Of a stretch of DNA of 64,000 nt, positions 8,368 through 17,330 are shown in pieces. Each line of letters opens with the position of its first letter. The first letter of the stretch is position 1. Source of the stretch: Sphingomonas jatrophae (GTDB taxonomy: Bacteria > Pseudomonadota > Alphaproteobacteria > Sphingomonadales > Sphingomonadaceae). The notes below the pieces were generated by a model, which did not search any database, had not been told where the DNA came from, and saw nothing but the letters and a program-made list of their open reading frames with translations. Made by a program: the position numbers and the translations under genes. Where the stretch lies: contig NZ_FOZG01000001.1 of the NCBI RefSeq assembly GCF_900113315.1, forward strand, positions 1,302,001-1,366,000. The letters are read 5' to 3'.

Positions 8368-8565
8368 ATGGACCCGCAAGAGATTTTCGCGAAACGGGCC
8401 GACGATCCCTTGGCCGCGCTCGCCGCCCAGGATCTCGATCCCTTCTCCGTGGATGAGCTTCAGGCGCGCATCGTTCTGCTGGAGGCCGAAATTGTGCGCG
8501 TGCGGCGCAAGCTTGAAAGCGCCGTTAACCACCGGGCAAGCGCCGACGCGTTATTCAACCGATGA
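8368..8565 (+). CDS. DUF1192-family small protein
   Basis: A 65-aa acidic protein with the pattern of DUF1192: a short N-terminal part, then SVDELQARIVLLEAEI, a predicted coiled-coil helix, and an ADALF ending. Its function is unknown; it occurs widely in alphaproteobacteria. ATG 8368 is chosen because upstream codons of the same frame read across the promoter region of the divergent oxidoreductase. It lies 131 nt upstream of clpA on the same strand. Confidence 0.75.
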   Translation: MDPQEIFAKRADDPLAALAAQDLDPFSVDELQARIVLLEAEIVRVRRKLESAVNHRASADALFNR

Positions 8566-8618
8566 GAGCGGCCGCGCCGGAGCGGACGGACCGCCAGATG
8601 CTCCGGCCAGCGACCGAC

Positions 8619-8653
8619 CTTGAGGAACGGTTCGCGACTTCCAACATTGGAAG
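8619..8653 (+). promoter_or_regulatory. Candidate stress promoter and palindrome upstream of clpA
   Basis: CTTGAG (8619-8624) followed 16 nt later by CCAACATT resembles a sigma-32 heat-shock promoter. The overlapping GGAAC-N16-CATT is one base from an EcfG site. A perfect 7-bp inverted repeat, CTTCCAA-CA-TTGGAAG (8638-8653), covers the putative -10 region. Either sigma factor fits a protease gene; the evidence does not separate them. Confidence 0.35.
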
Positions 8654-8696
8654 AAACGGGCCGCCTTCCCCGGCGACGCCCCTGGAGTAGAGCCTT

Positions 8697-11012
8697 ATGC
8701 CTTCCTTCGCCCGCGAGCTCGAACAGACGCTGCACAATGCGCTGACGGCCGCTTCCAGCCGCCGCCACGAATATGCGACGCTCGAACATCTGCTGCTCGC
8801 GCTGATCGACGATGATCATGCCGCCAAGGTGATGGCTGCCTGCGGCGTCGATCTTGGCGAGATCAAGGCGGCGGTGGTCCATTATCTCGACAGTGAGCTC
8901 GATGCGCTCAAGGTCGACGTGCAGACCGATCCGTCGCCCACCTCCGGTTTCCAGCGCGTCGTCCAGCGCGCCATCCTCCACGTCCAGTCCTCCGGCCGGG
9001 AGGAGGTGACGGGCGCCAACGTGCTCGTCGCCCTCTTCTCCGAGCGCGAGAGCTACGCCGTTTTCTTCCTGCAGCAGCAGGACATGAGCCGCCTCGATGC
9101 GGTCAGCTTCATCAGCCATGGCGTCGGCAAGGCCGGCCAGCCCACGGAGGCGCGCGACGTGAAGGGCGAAGAAGAAAAGGCCGCGGCGAAGCCCGGTGAC
9201 AAGAAGGGCGAAAGCGCGCTCAAGCAGTTCACCGTAAACCTCAACGACAAGGCCAAGGAGGGCAAGGTCGATCCGCTGATCGGCCGCACCGCCGAGGTTG
9301 ATCGGACCATCCAGATCCTGTGCCGCCGGTCCAAGAACAATCCGCTCTATGTGGGCGATCCGGGCGTCGGCAAGACCGCGATCGCCGAGGGCCTCGCGCG
9401 CAAGATCGTCGAGGGCGAGGTGCCGGAGGTGCTGCTGCCGGCCGTGATCTACTCGCTCGACATGGGCGCGCTGCTTGCCGGCACGCGCTACCGCGGCGAT
9501 TTCGAGGAGCGGCTGAAGCAGGTCGTGACCGAGCTTGAGAAGATGCCGCACGCGGTGCTCTTCATCGACGAGATCCACACCGTGATCGGCGCCGGTGCCA
9601 CCAGCGGCGGCGCGATGGATGCGTCCAACCTGCTCAAGCCGGCGCTTTCGGGCGGTTCGATCCGCTGCATCGGCTCGACCACCTACAAGGAGTTCCGCAA
9701 CCACTTCGAAAAGGATCGCGCGCTGCTGCGCCGGTTCCAGAAGATCGACGTGAACGAGCCGACGGTCGAGGATACGATCAAGATCATCACGGGCCTGCGC
9801 TCGGCGTTCGAGCAGCATCACTCGGTCAAGTATACGCCCGAGGCGATCAAGGCGGCGGTCGAATTGTCCGCACGCTACATCAATGATCGCAAGCTGCCGG
9901 ACAAGGCGATCGACGTGATCGACGAATCCGGCGCGATGCAGATGCTGGTCGTGCCGTCCAAGCGGAAGAAGGTGATCACCGCCAAGGAGATCGAGGCCGT
10001 GATCGCGACGATGGCGCGCATCCCGCCGAAGTCGGTCTCCACCGACGACACCAAGGCGCTCGCCACGCTCGAGACCGATCTCAAGCGGGTCGTGTTCGGG
10101 CAGGACAAGGCGATCGAGCTGCTGTCCTCGGCAATCAAGCTCAGCCGTGCGGGCCTGCGCGATCCGGACAAGCCGATCGGCAATTATCTGTTCTCTGGTC
10201 CGACAGGCGTCGGCAAGACGGAGGTTGCGCGCCAGCTGGCCAACATCATGGGCATTCCGCTCCAGCGGTTCGACATGTCCGAATATATGGAGCGCCACTC
10301 GGTCAGCCGGCTGATCGGTGCGCCCCCGGGCTATGTCGGCTTCGATCAGGGCGGCCTGCTGACCGATGCGGTCGATCAGCACCCGCACAGCGTGCTGCTG
10401 CTCGACGAGATCGAGAAGGCGCATCCGGACCTGTTCAACATCCTGTTGCAGGTGATGGACAATGGCCGCCTCACCGATCAGCACGGCAAGTCGGTGGATT
10501 TCCGCAACGTCATCCTGATCATGACGACGAATGCGGGCGCATCCGACATGGCGCGCGAATCGCTCGGCTTCGGCAACCTCACCCGCGAGGGCGAGGATGA
10601 GGAGGCGGTGAAGAAGATGTTCACGCCCGAGTTCCGCAACCGTCTCGATGCGGTCGTGCCCTTCGGCTACCTGCCGACCGAGGTGATCAACCGCGTCGTC
10701 GAGAAGTTCATCCTCCAGCTCGAACTGCAGCTGGCAGACCGCGAGGTGCACATCTCGCTCGACGATGAGGCGAAGGCGTGGCTGACCGAGCGGGGCTATG
10801 ACAAGCTCTATGGCGCGCGGCCGATGGGCCGCCTGATCCAGGAGAAGGTCAAGCAGCCGCTGGCGGAGGAGCTGCTGTTCGGCAAGCTCGTCCACGGCGG
10901 CGAGGTGAAGGTCCACGTCAAGGACGACACGCTCGCCTTCGAGATCGTCTCGGCGGCGCCGCGCAAGCCCAAGAAGGGCGGCAAGCCCAAGGCGGAGGCG
11001 GCGGGCGCCTGA
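8697..11012 (+). CDS. clpA: ATP-dependent Clp protease ATP-binding subunit ClpA
   Basis: A 771-aa class I Hsp100 ATPase. The N-terminal Clp repeat domain (starting FARELEQTLHNAL, with two copies to about residue 145) is followed by an acidic Lys/Glu/Ala-rich linker and two AAA modules: Walker A GDPGVGKT near residue 220 and GPTGVGKT near 500, each with a Walker B (LFIDEIHT, LLLDEIEKAHPD). It lacks the middle coiled-coil of ClpB, so ClpA is the better call. ClpA unfolds substrates and feeds them to ClpP. The usual upstream clpS adaptor gene is not next to it here. A strong terminator follows the stop codon. Confidence 0.95.
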   Translation: MPSFARELEQTLHNALTAASSRRHEYATLEHLLLALIDDDHAAKVMAACGVDLGEIKAAVVHYLDSELDALKVDVQTDPSPTSGFQRVVQRAILHVQSSGREEVTGANVLVALFSERESYAVFFLQQQDMSRLDAVSFISHGVGKAGQPTEARDVKGEEEKAAAKPGDKKGESALKQFTVNLNDKAKEGKVDPLIGRTAEVDRTIQILCRRSKNNPLYVGDPGVGKTAIAEGLARKIVEGEVPEVLLPAVIYSLDMGALLAGTRYRGDFEERLKQVVTELEKMPHAVLFIDEIHTVIGAGATSGGAMDASNLLKPALSGGSIRCIGSTTYKEFRNHFEKDRALLRRFQKIDVNEPTVEDTIKIITGLRSAFEQHHSVKYTPEAIKAAVELSARYINDRKLPDKAIDVIDESGAMQMLVVPSKRKKVITAKEIEAVIATMARIPPKSVSTDDTKALATLETDLKRVVFGQDKAIELLSSAIKLSRAGLRDPDKPIGNYLFSGPTGVGKTEVARQLANIMGIPLQRFDMSEYMERHSVSRLIGAPPGYVGFDQGGLLTDAVDQHPHSVLLLDEIEKAHPDLFNILLQVMDNGRLTDQHGKSVDFRNVILIMTTNAGASDMARESLGFGNLTREGEDEEAVKKMFTPEFRNRLDAVVPFGYLPTEVINRVVEKFILQLELQLADREVHISLDDEAKAWLTERGYDKLYGARPMGRLIQEKVKQPLAEELLFGKLVHGGEVKVHVKDDTLAFEIVSAAPRKPKKGGKPKAEAAGA

Positions 11013-11038
11013 GCCTTCGCGCAAGACAGACGGATGGA

Positions 11039-11069
11039 GGGCGGATGCGGCGACGCGTCCGCCCTTTTT
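11039..11069 (+). terminator. Rho-independent terminator of clpA
   Basis: An 11-bp stem (11039-11049 with 11054-11064, one G-T pair) closes a GCGA tetraloop and is followed by five T residues. It starts 27 nt after the clpA stop. The rest of the interval to 11207 holds nothing else I recognise. Confidence 0.9.
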
Positions 11070-11207
11070 CGTCGCGGCGGACTGGTGCCGCGCTTCGGCC
11101 GTGCCGCCCTTGGAACAACTCCGCCGCCACGTGTTGTTGACCGGCATGGTTGACCCTGCAACGATCGCCTGCCTAGGCCAGACCATGGCCGCTGCGATCC
11201 CCACGAC

Positions 11208-12662
11208 ATGACCGACGGCCTGCCCGAGCCCGGCCGCAATTGCTGGCGGGTCGAAGATGCCAGCCGCGCGGCGGTGATCGTCGATGCCGCCAACTATTTT
11301 CATCATGCGCGTGCCGCCATGCTGAAGGCCGAGCGGCGGATCATGCTGATCGGCTGGGATTTCGACGCCCGCATCACGCTGGAGCAGTCGCCGGGCGATG
11401 GCGGCCCGCCGCAGGTCGGCGATTTCCTGCTGTGGCTGGTGCGGCGCAAGCCTGCGCTCAACGTCCACATCCTGCGCTGGGATCTCGGCGCGCTGAAATC
11501 CCTGTTCCGCGGCATGAACCTGCCGCTGACGTTGCGCATGCTGCTCCACCGCCGCATCTCCGCGCGGCTCGACCGCCATCACCCGACCGGCGGATCGCAC
11601 CACCAGAAGATCGTCGTGATCGACGACTGCCTCGCCTTTTGCGGCGGCATCGACATGACCGCGGAGCGGTGGGACACGCGCGAACATCGCGACGACGATC
11701 CGAATCGGATCACGCCCTCGGGATCGCCGTGCAAGCCATGGCACGACGCCACCACCGCGGTCGAAGGGCCTGCCGCGGCAGCGCTGGGCAAGCTCGGCCG
11801 TGAACGTTGGCAGCGGGCGGGCGGCAAGGCGCTATCTCCCATCACCGCACGGCATGACTGCTGGCCCGACGATCTGCAGCCCGATTTCACGAAGGTGCGC
11901 GTCGCCATCGCCCGCTCTGCGCCCAAGATGCCGCGCGAGCCCGAGATTGTGGAGGTCGAGCGCCTTTTCCTCGATCACGTCGCCCGCGCCCGCCGCATGC
12001 TCTATGCCGAGAGCCAGTATTTCGCCTCGCGCCGCATCGCCGAGGCGATCGCGCGGCGGCTGGACGAGCCGGACGGGCCCGAGATCGTGCTGGTCAACCC
12101 GGTCACCGCGCAGGGCTGGCTGGAGCCGCTGGCGATGGACACGGCGCGCGCCCGGCTGGTGGAGGCGCTGCGCCGGCGCGACAAGCATGGCCGCTTCCGC
12201 CTCTACCACCCGTTCACCGCAGGCGGCGAGCCGATCTACGTCCACGCCAAGGTGATGATCGTCGACGATCAGGTGCTGCGCGTCGGCTCGTCCAACCTCA
12301 ACAACCGCTCGCTCCGGCTCGACACCGAATGCGACGTGACGATCGATGCCGCCCTGCCCGGCAACGAGGATGCGCCCGCCCGCATCTCCGCGATCCGCGA
12401 CGATCTGCTGGCCGAGCATCTCGCCGTCTCTCCCGAGGCGATCGCGGAGACGGTCGCGCGCACCGGATCGCTCATCGCCACGGTCGAAGCGCTCCGCGGA
12501 CCCGGCCGTTCGCTGCGCCCGTTCGAGCAGCCCGATCTCAGCGCCGTCGAGAAGTGGCTGGCCGATCACGAGGTGCTCGATCCCGAAGGCCCGGACGAGA
12601 TGTTCGAGCCGCTGAGCAAACGCGGCCTGTTCCGCGGCCGCCTGCACCTGCGGAAGCGCTGA
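11208..12662 (+). CDS. Phospholipase D-superfamily protein (cardiolipin synthase-like)
   Basis: A 484-aa protein with two HKD motifs, the signature of the phospholipase D superfamily: GGSHHQKIVVIDD near residue 125-137 and YVHAKVMIVDD near 345-355. Each gives HxKx4D. The spacing and length fit bacterial PLD/cardiolipin-synthase-like enzymes that cleave or transfer phosphatidyl groups through a phospho-histidine intermediate. There is no N-terminal signal peptide or pair of membrane helices of the classical ClsA type, so it may be soluble or peripheral. The S9 peptidase gene begins 27 nt downstream. ATG 11208 lacks a clear ribosome binding site. Confidence 0.85.
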   Translation: MTDGLPEPGRNCWRVEDASRAAVIVDAANYFHHARAAMLKAERRIMLIGWDFDARITLEQSPGDGGPPQVGDFLLWLVRRKPALNVHILRWDLGALKSLFRGMNLPLTLRMLLHRRISARLDRHHPTGGSHHQKIVVIDDCLAFCGGIDMTAERWDTREHRDDDPNRITPSGSPCKPWHDATTAVEGPAAAALGKLGRERWQRAGGKALSPITARHDCWPDDLQPDFTKVRVAIARSAPKMPREPEIVEVERLFLDHVARARRMLYAESQYFASRRIAEAIARRLDEPDGPEIVLVNPVTAQGWLEPLAMDTARARLVEALRRRDKHGRFRLYHPFTAGGEPIYVHAKVMIVDDQVLRVGSSNLNNRSLRLDTECDVTIDAALPGNEDAPARISAIRDDLLAEHLAVSPEAIAETVARTGSLIATVEALRGPGRSLRPFEQPDLSAVEKWLADHEVLDPEGPDEMFEPLSKRGLFRGRLHLRKR

Positions 12663-12689
12663 GCGACTTAGCCCCTTGCCGCCGGCAAC

Positions 12690-14747
12690 ATGCCGTTCAT
12701 AAACAGCGTCATGATCCGACCTTTCCTCCTCGCCGCCGCCCTCCTCTCCGCCACCAGCCTGCGCGCCGCCGATGCGGATGGGCCCAGCCGCACCTTCACC
12801 GGCGCCGACCTGTTCGGGCTGGAGATGGCGAGCGATCCGCGCATCGCGCCCGACGGCAAGCGCATCGCCTATGTGCGCCGCACCAACGACATCATGCGCG
12901 ATCGGGCGCGGCCGACCATCTGGCTGGTCGACGCCGCCACCGGCGCACAGACGCCGCTCGTCGCCGAGACGGACGCCTCCAGCCCGCGCTGGTCGCCCGA
13001 TGGCACGCGCATCGCCTACATCGCGTCGCCTGGCAGCGGAACGCCGCAGTTGTTCGTGCTGTGGCTTGGGACCGGCCGCTCGGCGCAGATCACTGCCCTG
13101 CCCGGCACGCCGACCTCGATCGAATGGTCGCCCGACGGCACGCGCATCGCCTACACGGTCAACATCGACGAGGATGCGCCGACGCTCGGCAAGGCGCCGA
13201 AGAAGCCCGATGGCGCGCAGTGGGCCAAGCCGCTGGAGACGATCACCGCCGTCACCTACCGCGCGGATGGCGAAGGCTATCTGACGCCCGGCTTCAGCCA
13301 CGTCTTCGTCGTCTCGGCCGACGGCGGCGCGCCGCGCCAGCTGACCTTCGGCCGCTTCCACGACAATGGCCCGCTCAGCTGGACGCCGGACGGCCGCCAG
13401 GTCCTGTTCTCCGCGGTGCGCCGCCCGGATTGGGAGATCGAGTCCGCCGACAGCGAGGTGTTCGCCGTCGATACGACCAGTGCCGCACTGACCCAGCTGA
13501 CCAAGCGCGAGGGGCCGGACGATGAGCCCGCCGTCTCGCCGGACGGCCGCCTGATCGCCTATGTCGGCTATGACGACAAGCGGCTCGGCTATCAGAACCG
13601 CACGCTGTACGTGATGAACCGCGACGGCACGAACCCGCGTGCGCTCACCGCCGCGCTCGACCGCAGCGTCGAGCAGCCGGTCTGGGCGCGCGACAGCCGC
13701 GCGCTTTACGTCTCCTATGAGGACCGCGCGGAGAAGAAGGTGGCGCGCGTCGGCCTCGACGGCCGCATCACGACAGTCGCGACGGGTCTCGCCGGCGGGC
13801 AGCTCGACCGGCCCTATACGGGCGGCGACTTCTCGGTCGCGCGTGACGGCACGGTTGCGCTCACCACGGCCGGCCCGCTGCGGCCCGCCGATCTCGGCGT
13901 GGCGCGCGGCGGCAGGGCGGTGCGGCTGACACGGCTGAACGAGGATCTGCTGGCCGCCAAGGCGCTGGCGGAGCCGGTGAAGCTGCCCGTTACGGCGCCC
14001 GACGGGCGCGCGGTGGATGCGTGGCTGATGCTGCCGCCCGGTGCCGCCCCGGACGCCAAGCTGCCGCTGATCCTCGAGATCCATGGCGGCCCCTTCGCCG
14101 CCTACGGTCCGTACTTCTCGACCGACGACCAGCTCTATGCCGCCGCGGGTTATGCCGTGCTCTACGTCAATCCGCGCGGCTCCACCTCCTATGGGGCGGA
14201 ATTCGCCAATCTCATCCACCACAAATATCCGGGTGACGATTATGCCGACCTGATGGCAGCGGTGGATGCGGCGATCGCGGCCGGGCGGGTCGATCCGAAC
14301 AATTTGTTCGTCACCGGCGGCTCGGGCGGCGGCGCGCTGACCGCATGGATCGTGGGCAAGACGACCCGGTTCAAGGCCGCGGCGACGCAGAAGCCCGTGA
14401 TCGATTGGGCCAGCTTCGCGCTGACGGCCGACAATCCCTCCTTCTTCGCGCGCTACTGGTTCGGCGCGATGCCGTGGGAGGATCCGCAGGCCTATTGGGC
14501 GCGCTCGCCGCTCAGCCTCGTCGGCAACGTCAAGACGCCGACGCTCGTCGTCGTCGGCTCGGAAGATTATCGCACCCCCGTCTCCGAGGCGGAGCAATAT
14601 TATTCGGCGCTGAAACTGCGCGGCGTGGACACCGCCTTCGTCAAGGTGCCCGGCGCCAGCCACGGCGGCATCGCCGCGCGGCCGAGCCAGTCGGCGGCGA
14701 AGGCGTCGGCGATCCTCGCCTGGTTCGACAAATATCGCGGGCGCTGA
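12690..14747 (+). CDS. Exported S9-family prolyl oligopeptidase/acylaminoacyl-peptidase
   Basis: A 685-aa serine peptidase. It has a signal peptide (IRPFLLAAALLSATSL, cleavage near LRA-AD), then a beta-propeller built of repeated SPDGxxIAY-type blades, then an alpha/beta-hydrolase domain with HGGP oxyanion segment, nucleophile elbow GGSGGG near residue 540, Asp in GSEDYR and His in ASHG. S9C enzymes cleave peptides or acylated N-terminal residues, here in the periplasm. A Met 7 codons in (12711) gives a more conventional signal peptide and may be the true start. It may be cotranscribed with the phospholipase D-like gene upstream. Confidence 0.88.
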   Translation: MPFINSVMIRPFLLAAALLSATSLRAADADGPSRTFTGADLFGLEMASDPRIAPDGKRIAYVRRTNDIMRDRARPTIWLVDAATGAQTPLVAETDASSPRWSPDGTRIAYIASPGSGTPQLFVLWLGTGRSAQITALPGTPTSIEWSPDGTRIAYTVNIDEDAPTLGKAPKKPDGAQWAKPLETITAVTYRADGEGYLTPGFSHVFVVSADGGAPRQLTFGRFHDNGPLSWTPDGRQVLFSAVRRPDWEIESADSEVFAVDTTSAALTQLTKREGPDDEPAVSPDGRLIAYVGYDDKRLGYQNRTLYVMNRDGTNPRALTAALDRSVEQPVWARDSRALYVSYEDRAEKKVARVGLDGRITTVATGLAGGQLDRPYTGGDFSVARDGTVALTTAGPLRPADLGVARGGRAVRLTRLNEDLLAAKALAEPVKLPVTAPDGRAVDAWLMLPPGAAPDAKLPLILEIHGGPFAAYGPYFSTDDQLYAAAGYAVLYVNPRGSTSYGAEFANLIHHKYPGDDYADLMAAVDAAIAAGRVDPNNLFVTGGSGGGALTAWIVGKTTRFKAAATQKPVIDWASFALTADNPSFFARYWFGAMPWEDPQAYWARSPLSLVGNVKTPTLVVVGSEDYRTPVSEAEQYYSALKLRGVDTAFVKVPGASHGGIAARPSQSAAKASAILAWFDKYRGR

Positions 14748-14763
14748 GCGCGCCCACGATGCC

Positions 14764-14844
14764 GTCATCCCAGCGAAAGCTGGGATCTCGAATTTTTGCA
14801 GCGGATAGCTGCCTCACGAGATCCCCAGCTTTCGCTGGGGTGAC
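14764..14844. repeat. Intergenic palindromic repeat (GTCATCCCAGC family)
   Basis: Left arm 14764-14790 and right arm 14817-14844 are near-perfect inverted copies around a 26-nt spacer. The unit begins GTCATCCCAGCGAAAGCTGG. It lies between two convergent genes, so the RNA from either side folds into a long hairpin and can act as a terminator. The form is that of a dispersed genomic repeat of sphingomonads; two other repeat families appear at 54694-54864 and 57937-58016. Confidence 0.7.
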
Positions 14845-14854
14845 GTGACCCTCA

Positions 14855-17155
14855 TCAATCGTAGCTCTTGGTCCCTCGCGCGGTCAGCTGGCCGGGCGCG
14901 ATGAAGCCGATCTGCTCGATCCGCAGCGCATCCTGCTTCAGGCGCGCGGCCATCTGCTCATATTCGCGCTCCATCTCGGGCGTCACGCTCGCGCGCGTTT
15001 CCTCCAGCGCCGCCTCGAAGTCGGCCATTGACACCGAACGCGTGTCGAGCGACCGGCGAAGTGCGGTGAGACCCGCGCGGCGGGTGAGGTCCTCCAGATC
15101 CGCGCCGGTGAAGCGATCCGTCCGCTCCGCCAGCGAGTCGAGGTCCACATCCCCGGCGAGCGGCATCGCCTCGGTGTGGATGCCGAGGATGCGCCGCCGC
15201 CCGCCGGTATCGGGCACGGAGACATAGACCAGCTCGTCGAACCGGCCCGGCCGCAGCAGCGCGGGATCGATCAGGTTCGGCCGGTTGGTCGCCCCGACGA
15301 CGACGACGGACTGCAATTCCTCCAGCCCGTCCATCTCGGCGAGGATGGTGTTCACCACCCTCTCCGTCACCTGCGGCTCGCCCATGCCGCCGCCGCGGGC
15401 GGGCACGAGGCTGTCCAGTTCGTCGATGAAGATCACCGTCGGCGCCACCTGCCGCGCGCGGGCAAACAGGCGGGCGATCTGCTGCTCGCTCTCGCCATAC
15501 CATTTGGAGAGCAGGTCGCTCGACTTGGTGGCGATGAAATTGGCCTGCGCCTCGCGCGCCACCGCCTTTGCCAGCAGCGTCTTGCCCGTGCCCGGCGGCC
15601 CATAGAGCAGGAAGCCCTTGGCCGGGCGGATGCCGAGACGGCGGAACGCGTCGGGGTCCTTCAGCGGCAGCTCGACGCCCTCGCGCAGCCGTTCGCGCGC
15701 ATCGTCCAGCCCGCCGACATCGTCCCAGCCGACATTCGGCTTCTGCACCATCACCTCGCGCATGGCGGACGGCTGCACGCGCTTGATCGCCTCCTGGAAA
15801 TCCTCACGCGTGACCGACAGCGTGTCGAGTACCTCGGGCGGGATCGTGGTGGAGGTGAGATCGAGCTTCGGCATGATCCGCCGCACCGCCTCGATCGCCG
15901 CCTCGCGCGTCAGCGCCGCCATGTCCGCGCCGACGAAGCCGTAGGTCTGCCGCGCCAGTTCATCCAAGTCGACCCGGTCGCCGAGCGGCATGCCGCGGGT
16001 GTGGATGCCGAGGATCTCGCGCCGGCCGCGCTCGTCCGGCACGCCGATCACGATCTCGCGGTCGAACCGGCCCGGCCGGCGAAGCGCTTCGTCGATCGCC
16101 TCGGGCCGATTGGTCGCGGCGATGACGACGAGGTTGGCGCGGCTTTCCAACCCGTCCATCAGCGTCAGCAACTGTGCAACGAGGCGCTTCTCCGCCTCGC
16201 CGGTCACCTGGCCGCGCTTGGGTGCGATGGAGTCGATCTCGTCGATGAAGACGATGGACGGGGCGGATTTGGTCGCCTCCTCGAACACCTCGCGGAGGTG
16301 CTTTTCGCTCTCGCCATAAGCGGAGCCCATGATCTCGGGGCCGGCGATGTGGAAGAAGCTGGCATGGCTCTCGTTCGCCACCGCCTTGGCGAGACGCGTC
16401 TTGCCGGTGCCGGGCGGGCCGTGGAGCAGCACGCCCTTGGGCGGATCGACGCCCAGCCGCTCGAACAGCTGCGGATAGCGGAGCGGCAGCTCGACCATCT
16501 CGCGGATCTGGTCGATCGTGTTCCCCAGGCCGCCAATGTCGTCATAGGTGACATCGGCCCGCCGTTCGCCCTGCGGCTCGGTATATTCCGAGCGCAGTTC
16601 CACCTCGGTATTCTCGTCGATATGGACGATGCCGCGAGGGCTCGTGGAGACAACCGTCAGGCGGATCTCCTGCAGCGCGAAGGCCGGCGCGTTGAGCATC
16701 TGCCGCAGCTGCGGCGGGATATTGTCCTGCTGCACGCGCTGCTGCCCGGTCGTCGCGACCACGTCGCCCGCGGTCAGCGGCCGCATGCCGAAGCTGCGCT
16801 TCAGCGCCTCGCCTGAGCCTTGCAGCCGCAGGTTCTGCTGCGCCGGGGCGAACACCACGCGCTGCGCCGGCTGCGACTGCGCTTTCCGCACCTCGACGAA
16901 ATCGCCCGAGCCGACACCCGCATTGGCGCGCTGGAGGCCATCGAGGCGGAGGATATCGAGCCCCTCATCTTCCGAATAGGGCAGCACCGCACGCGCGGGC
17001 GTCGCACGCTTGCCGACGATTTCTACGACATCGCCCTCGGACAAACCGAGCGCGTTCATGGTCGTCCGGCTCAGCCTGGCAAGGCCGCGTCCGCTATCGT
17101 CGGGGCGGGCATTGGCCACCTGCAATTTGCGCCCTGCGCCATCGGCCTCCGCCAT
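14855..17155 (-). CDS. Cdc48/p97-type AAA ATPase
   Basis: A 766-aa protein with the full Cdc48/VCP layout: an N-terminal double-psi barrel (residues about 8-95), then two AAA modules with Walker A GPPGTGKT near residues 245 and 518, Walker B FIDEIDSIAPKR and FIDELDSLVP, and second-region-of-homology arginines. Such ATPases extract or unfold proteins and are typical of archaea and eukaryotes; a minority of bacteria, including sphingomonads, carry one. AAGGGG lies 6 nt before ATG 17155. No proteasome genes are in the window. A minus-strand terminator sits about 90 nt upstream of the start, so its own promoter should lie between 17156 and 17241 unless readthrough is regulated. Confidence 0.92.
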   Translation of the reverse strand: MAEADGAGRKLQVANARPDDSGRGLARLSRTTMNALGLSEGDVVEIVGKRATPARAVLPYSEDEGLDILRLDGLQRANAGVGSGDFVEVRKAQSQPAQRVVFAPAQQNLRLQGSGEALKRSFGMRPLTAGDVVATTGQQRVQQDNIPPQLRQMLNAPAFALQEIRLTVVSTSPRGIVHIDENTEVELRSEYTEPQGERRADVTYDDIGGLGNTIDQIREMVELPLRYPQLFERLGVDPPKGVLLHGPPGTGKTRLAKAVANESHASFFHIAGPEIMGSAYGESEKHLREVFEEATKSAPSIVFIDEIDSIAPKRGQVTGEAEKRLVAQLLTLMDGLESRANLVVIAATNRPEAIDEALRRPGRFDREIVIGVPDERGRREILGIHTRGMPLGDRVDLDELARQTYGFVGADMAALTREAAIEAVRRIMPKLDLTSTTIPPEVLDTLSVTREDFQEAIKRVQPSAMREVMVQKPNVGWDDVGGLDDARERLREGVELPLKDPDAFRRLGIRPAKGFLLYGPPGTGKTLLAKAVAREAQANFIATKSSDLLSKWYGESEQQIARLFARARQVAPTVIFIDELDSLVPARGGGMGEPQVTERVVNTILAEMDGLEELQSVVVVGATNRPNLIDPALLRPGRFDELVYVSVPDTGGRRRILGIHTEAMPLAGDVDLDSLAERTDRFTGADLEDLTRRAGLTALRRSLDTRSVSMADFEAALEETRASVTPEMEREYEQMAARLKQDALRIEQIGFIAPGQLTARGTKSYD

Positions 17156-17241
17156 TCGTCACCCCTTTTCAATGTCGTGCGATGCGGCGGAGATAAGACG
17201 GCACTTGGCCGTTTCGATCCCCCAGGCGGTGTGGCGGGCGC

Positions 17242-17274
17242 AAAAAAAGGCCGGCTGCCTTGCGGCGCCGGCCT
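17242..17274 (-). terminator. Orphan rho-independent terminator upstream of the Cdc48 gene
   Basis: On the minus strand an AGGCCGGC...GCCGGCCT stem (17248-17255 with 17267-17274), extended inwards by GCC/GGC, is followed by seven T residues (complement of 17242-17248). No annotated minus-strand gene ends here; the nearest upstream gene, the LysR regulator at 17458, is on the plus strand. It therefore ends a short untranslated transcript or works as a leader attenuator for the Cdc48 gene. Confidence 0.75.
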
Positions 17275-17330
17275 GAAGTCTAGGAGAGGATGCCTAAAAG
17301 GCACGTGCGTTGTGCAGTGCAGCGGCGCGT
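17242..17330 (-). ncRNA. Candidate small RNA ending at the orphan terminator
   Basis: The minus-strand RNA would carry a small hairpin (complement of 17291-17303, UGCCU/AGGCA), then an unpaired UCCUCUCCUA (complement of 17281-17290) that could pair with ribosome binding sites, then the terminator. This layout resembles alphaproteobacterial riboregulators with CU-rich anti-Shine-Dalgarno loops. The 5' end given is a guess; I could not find a convincing promoter. The rest of the 302-bp gap up to 17457 is rich in TTGCA/TGCAA words, probably sites for the LysR protein. Confidence 0.3.

Noticed and set aside
8460-11744. An open frame of 1094 codons antisense to clpA
   Set aside because: The composition is that of a reverse-strand shadow (Arg/His/Asp/Leu-rich, no domains), and ClpA on the plus strand is unmistakable.
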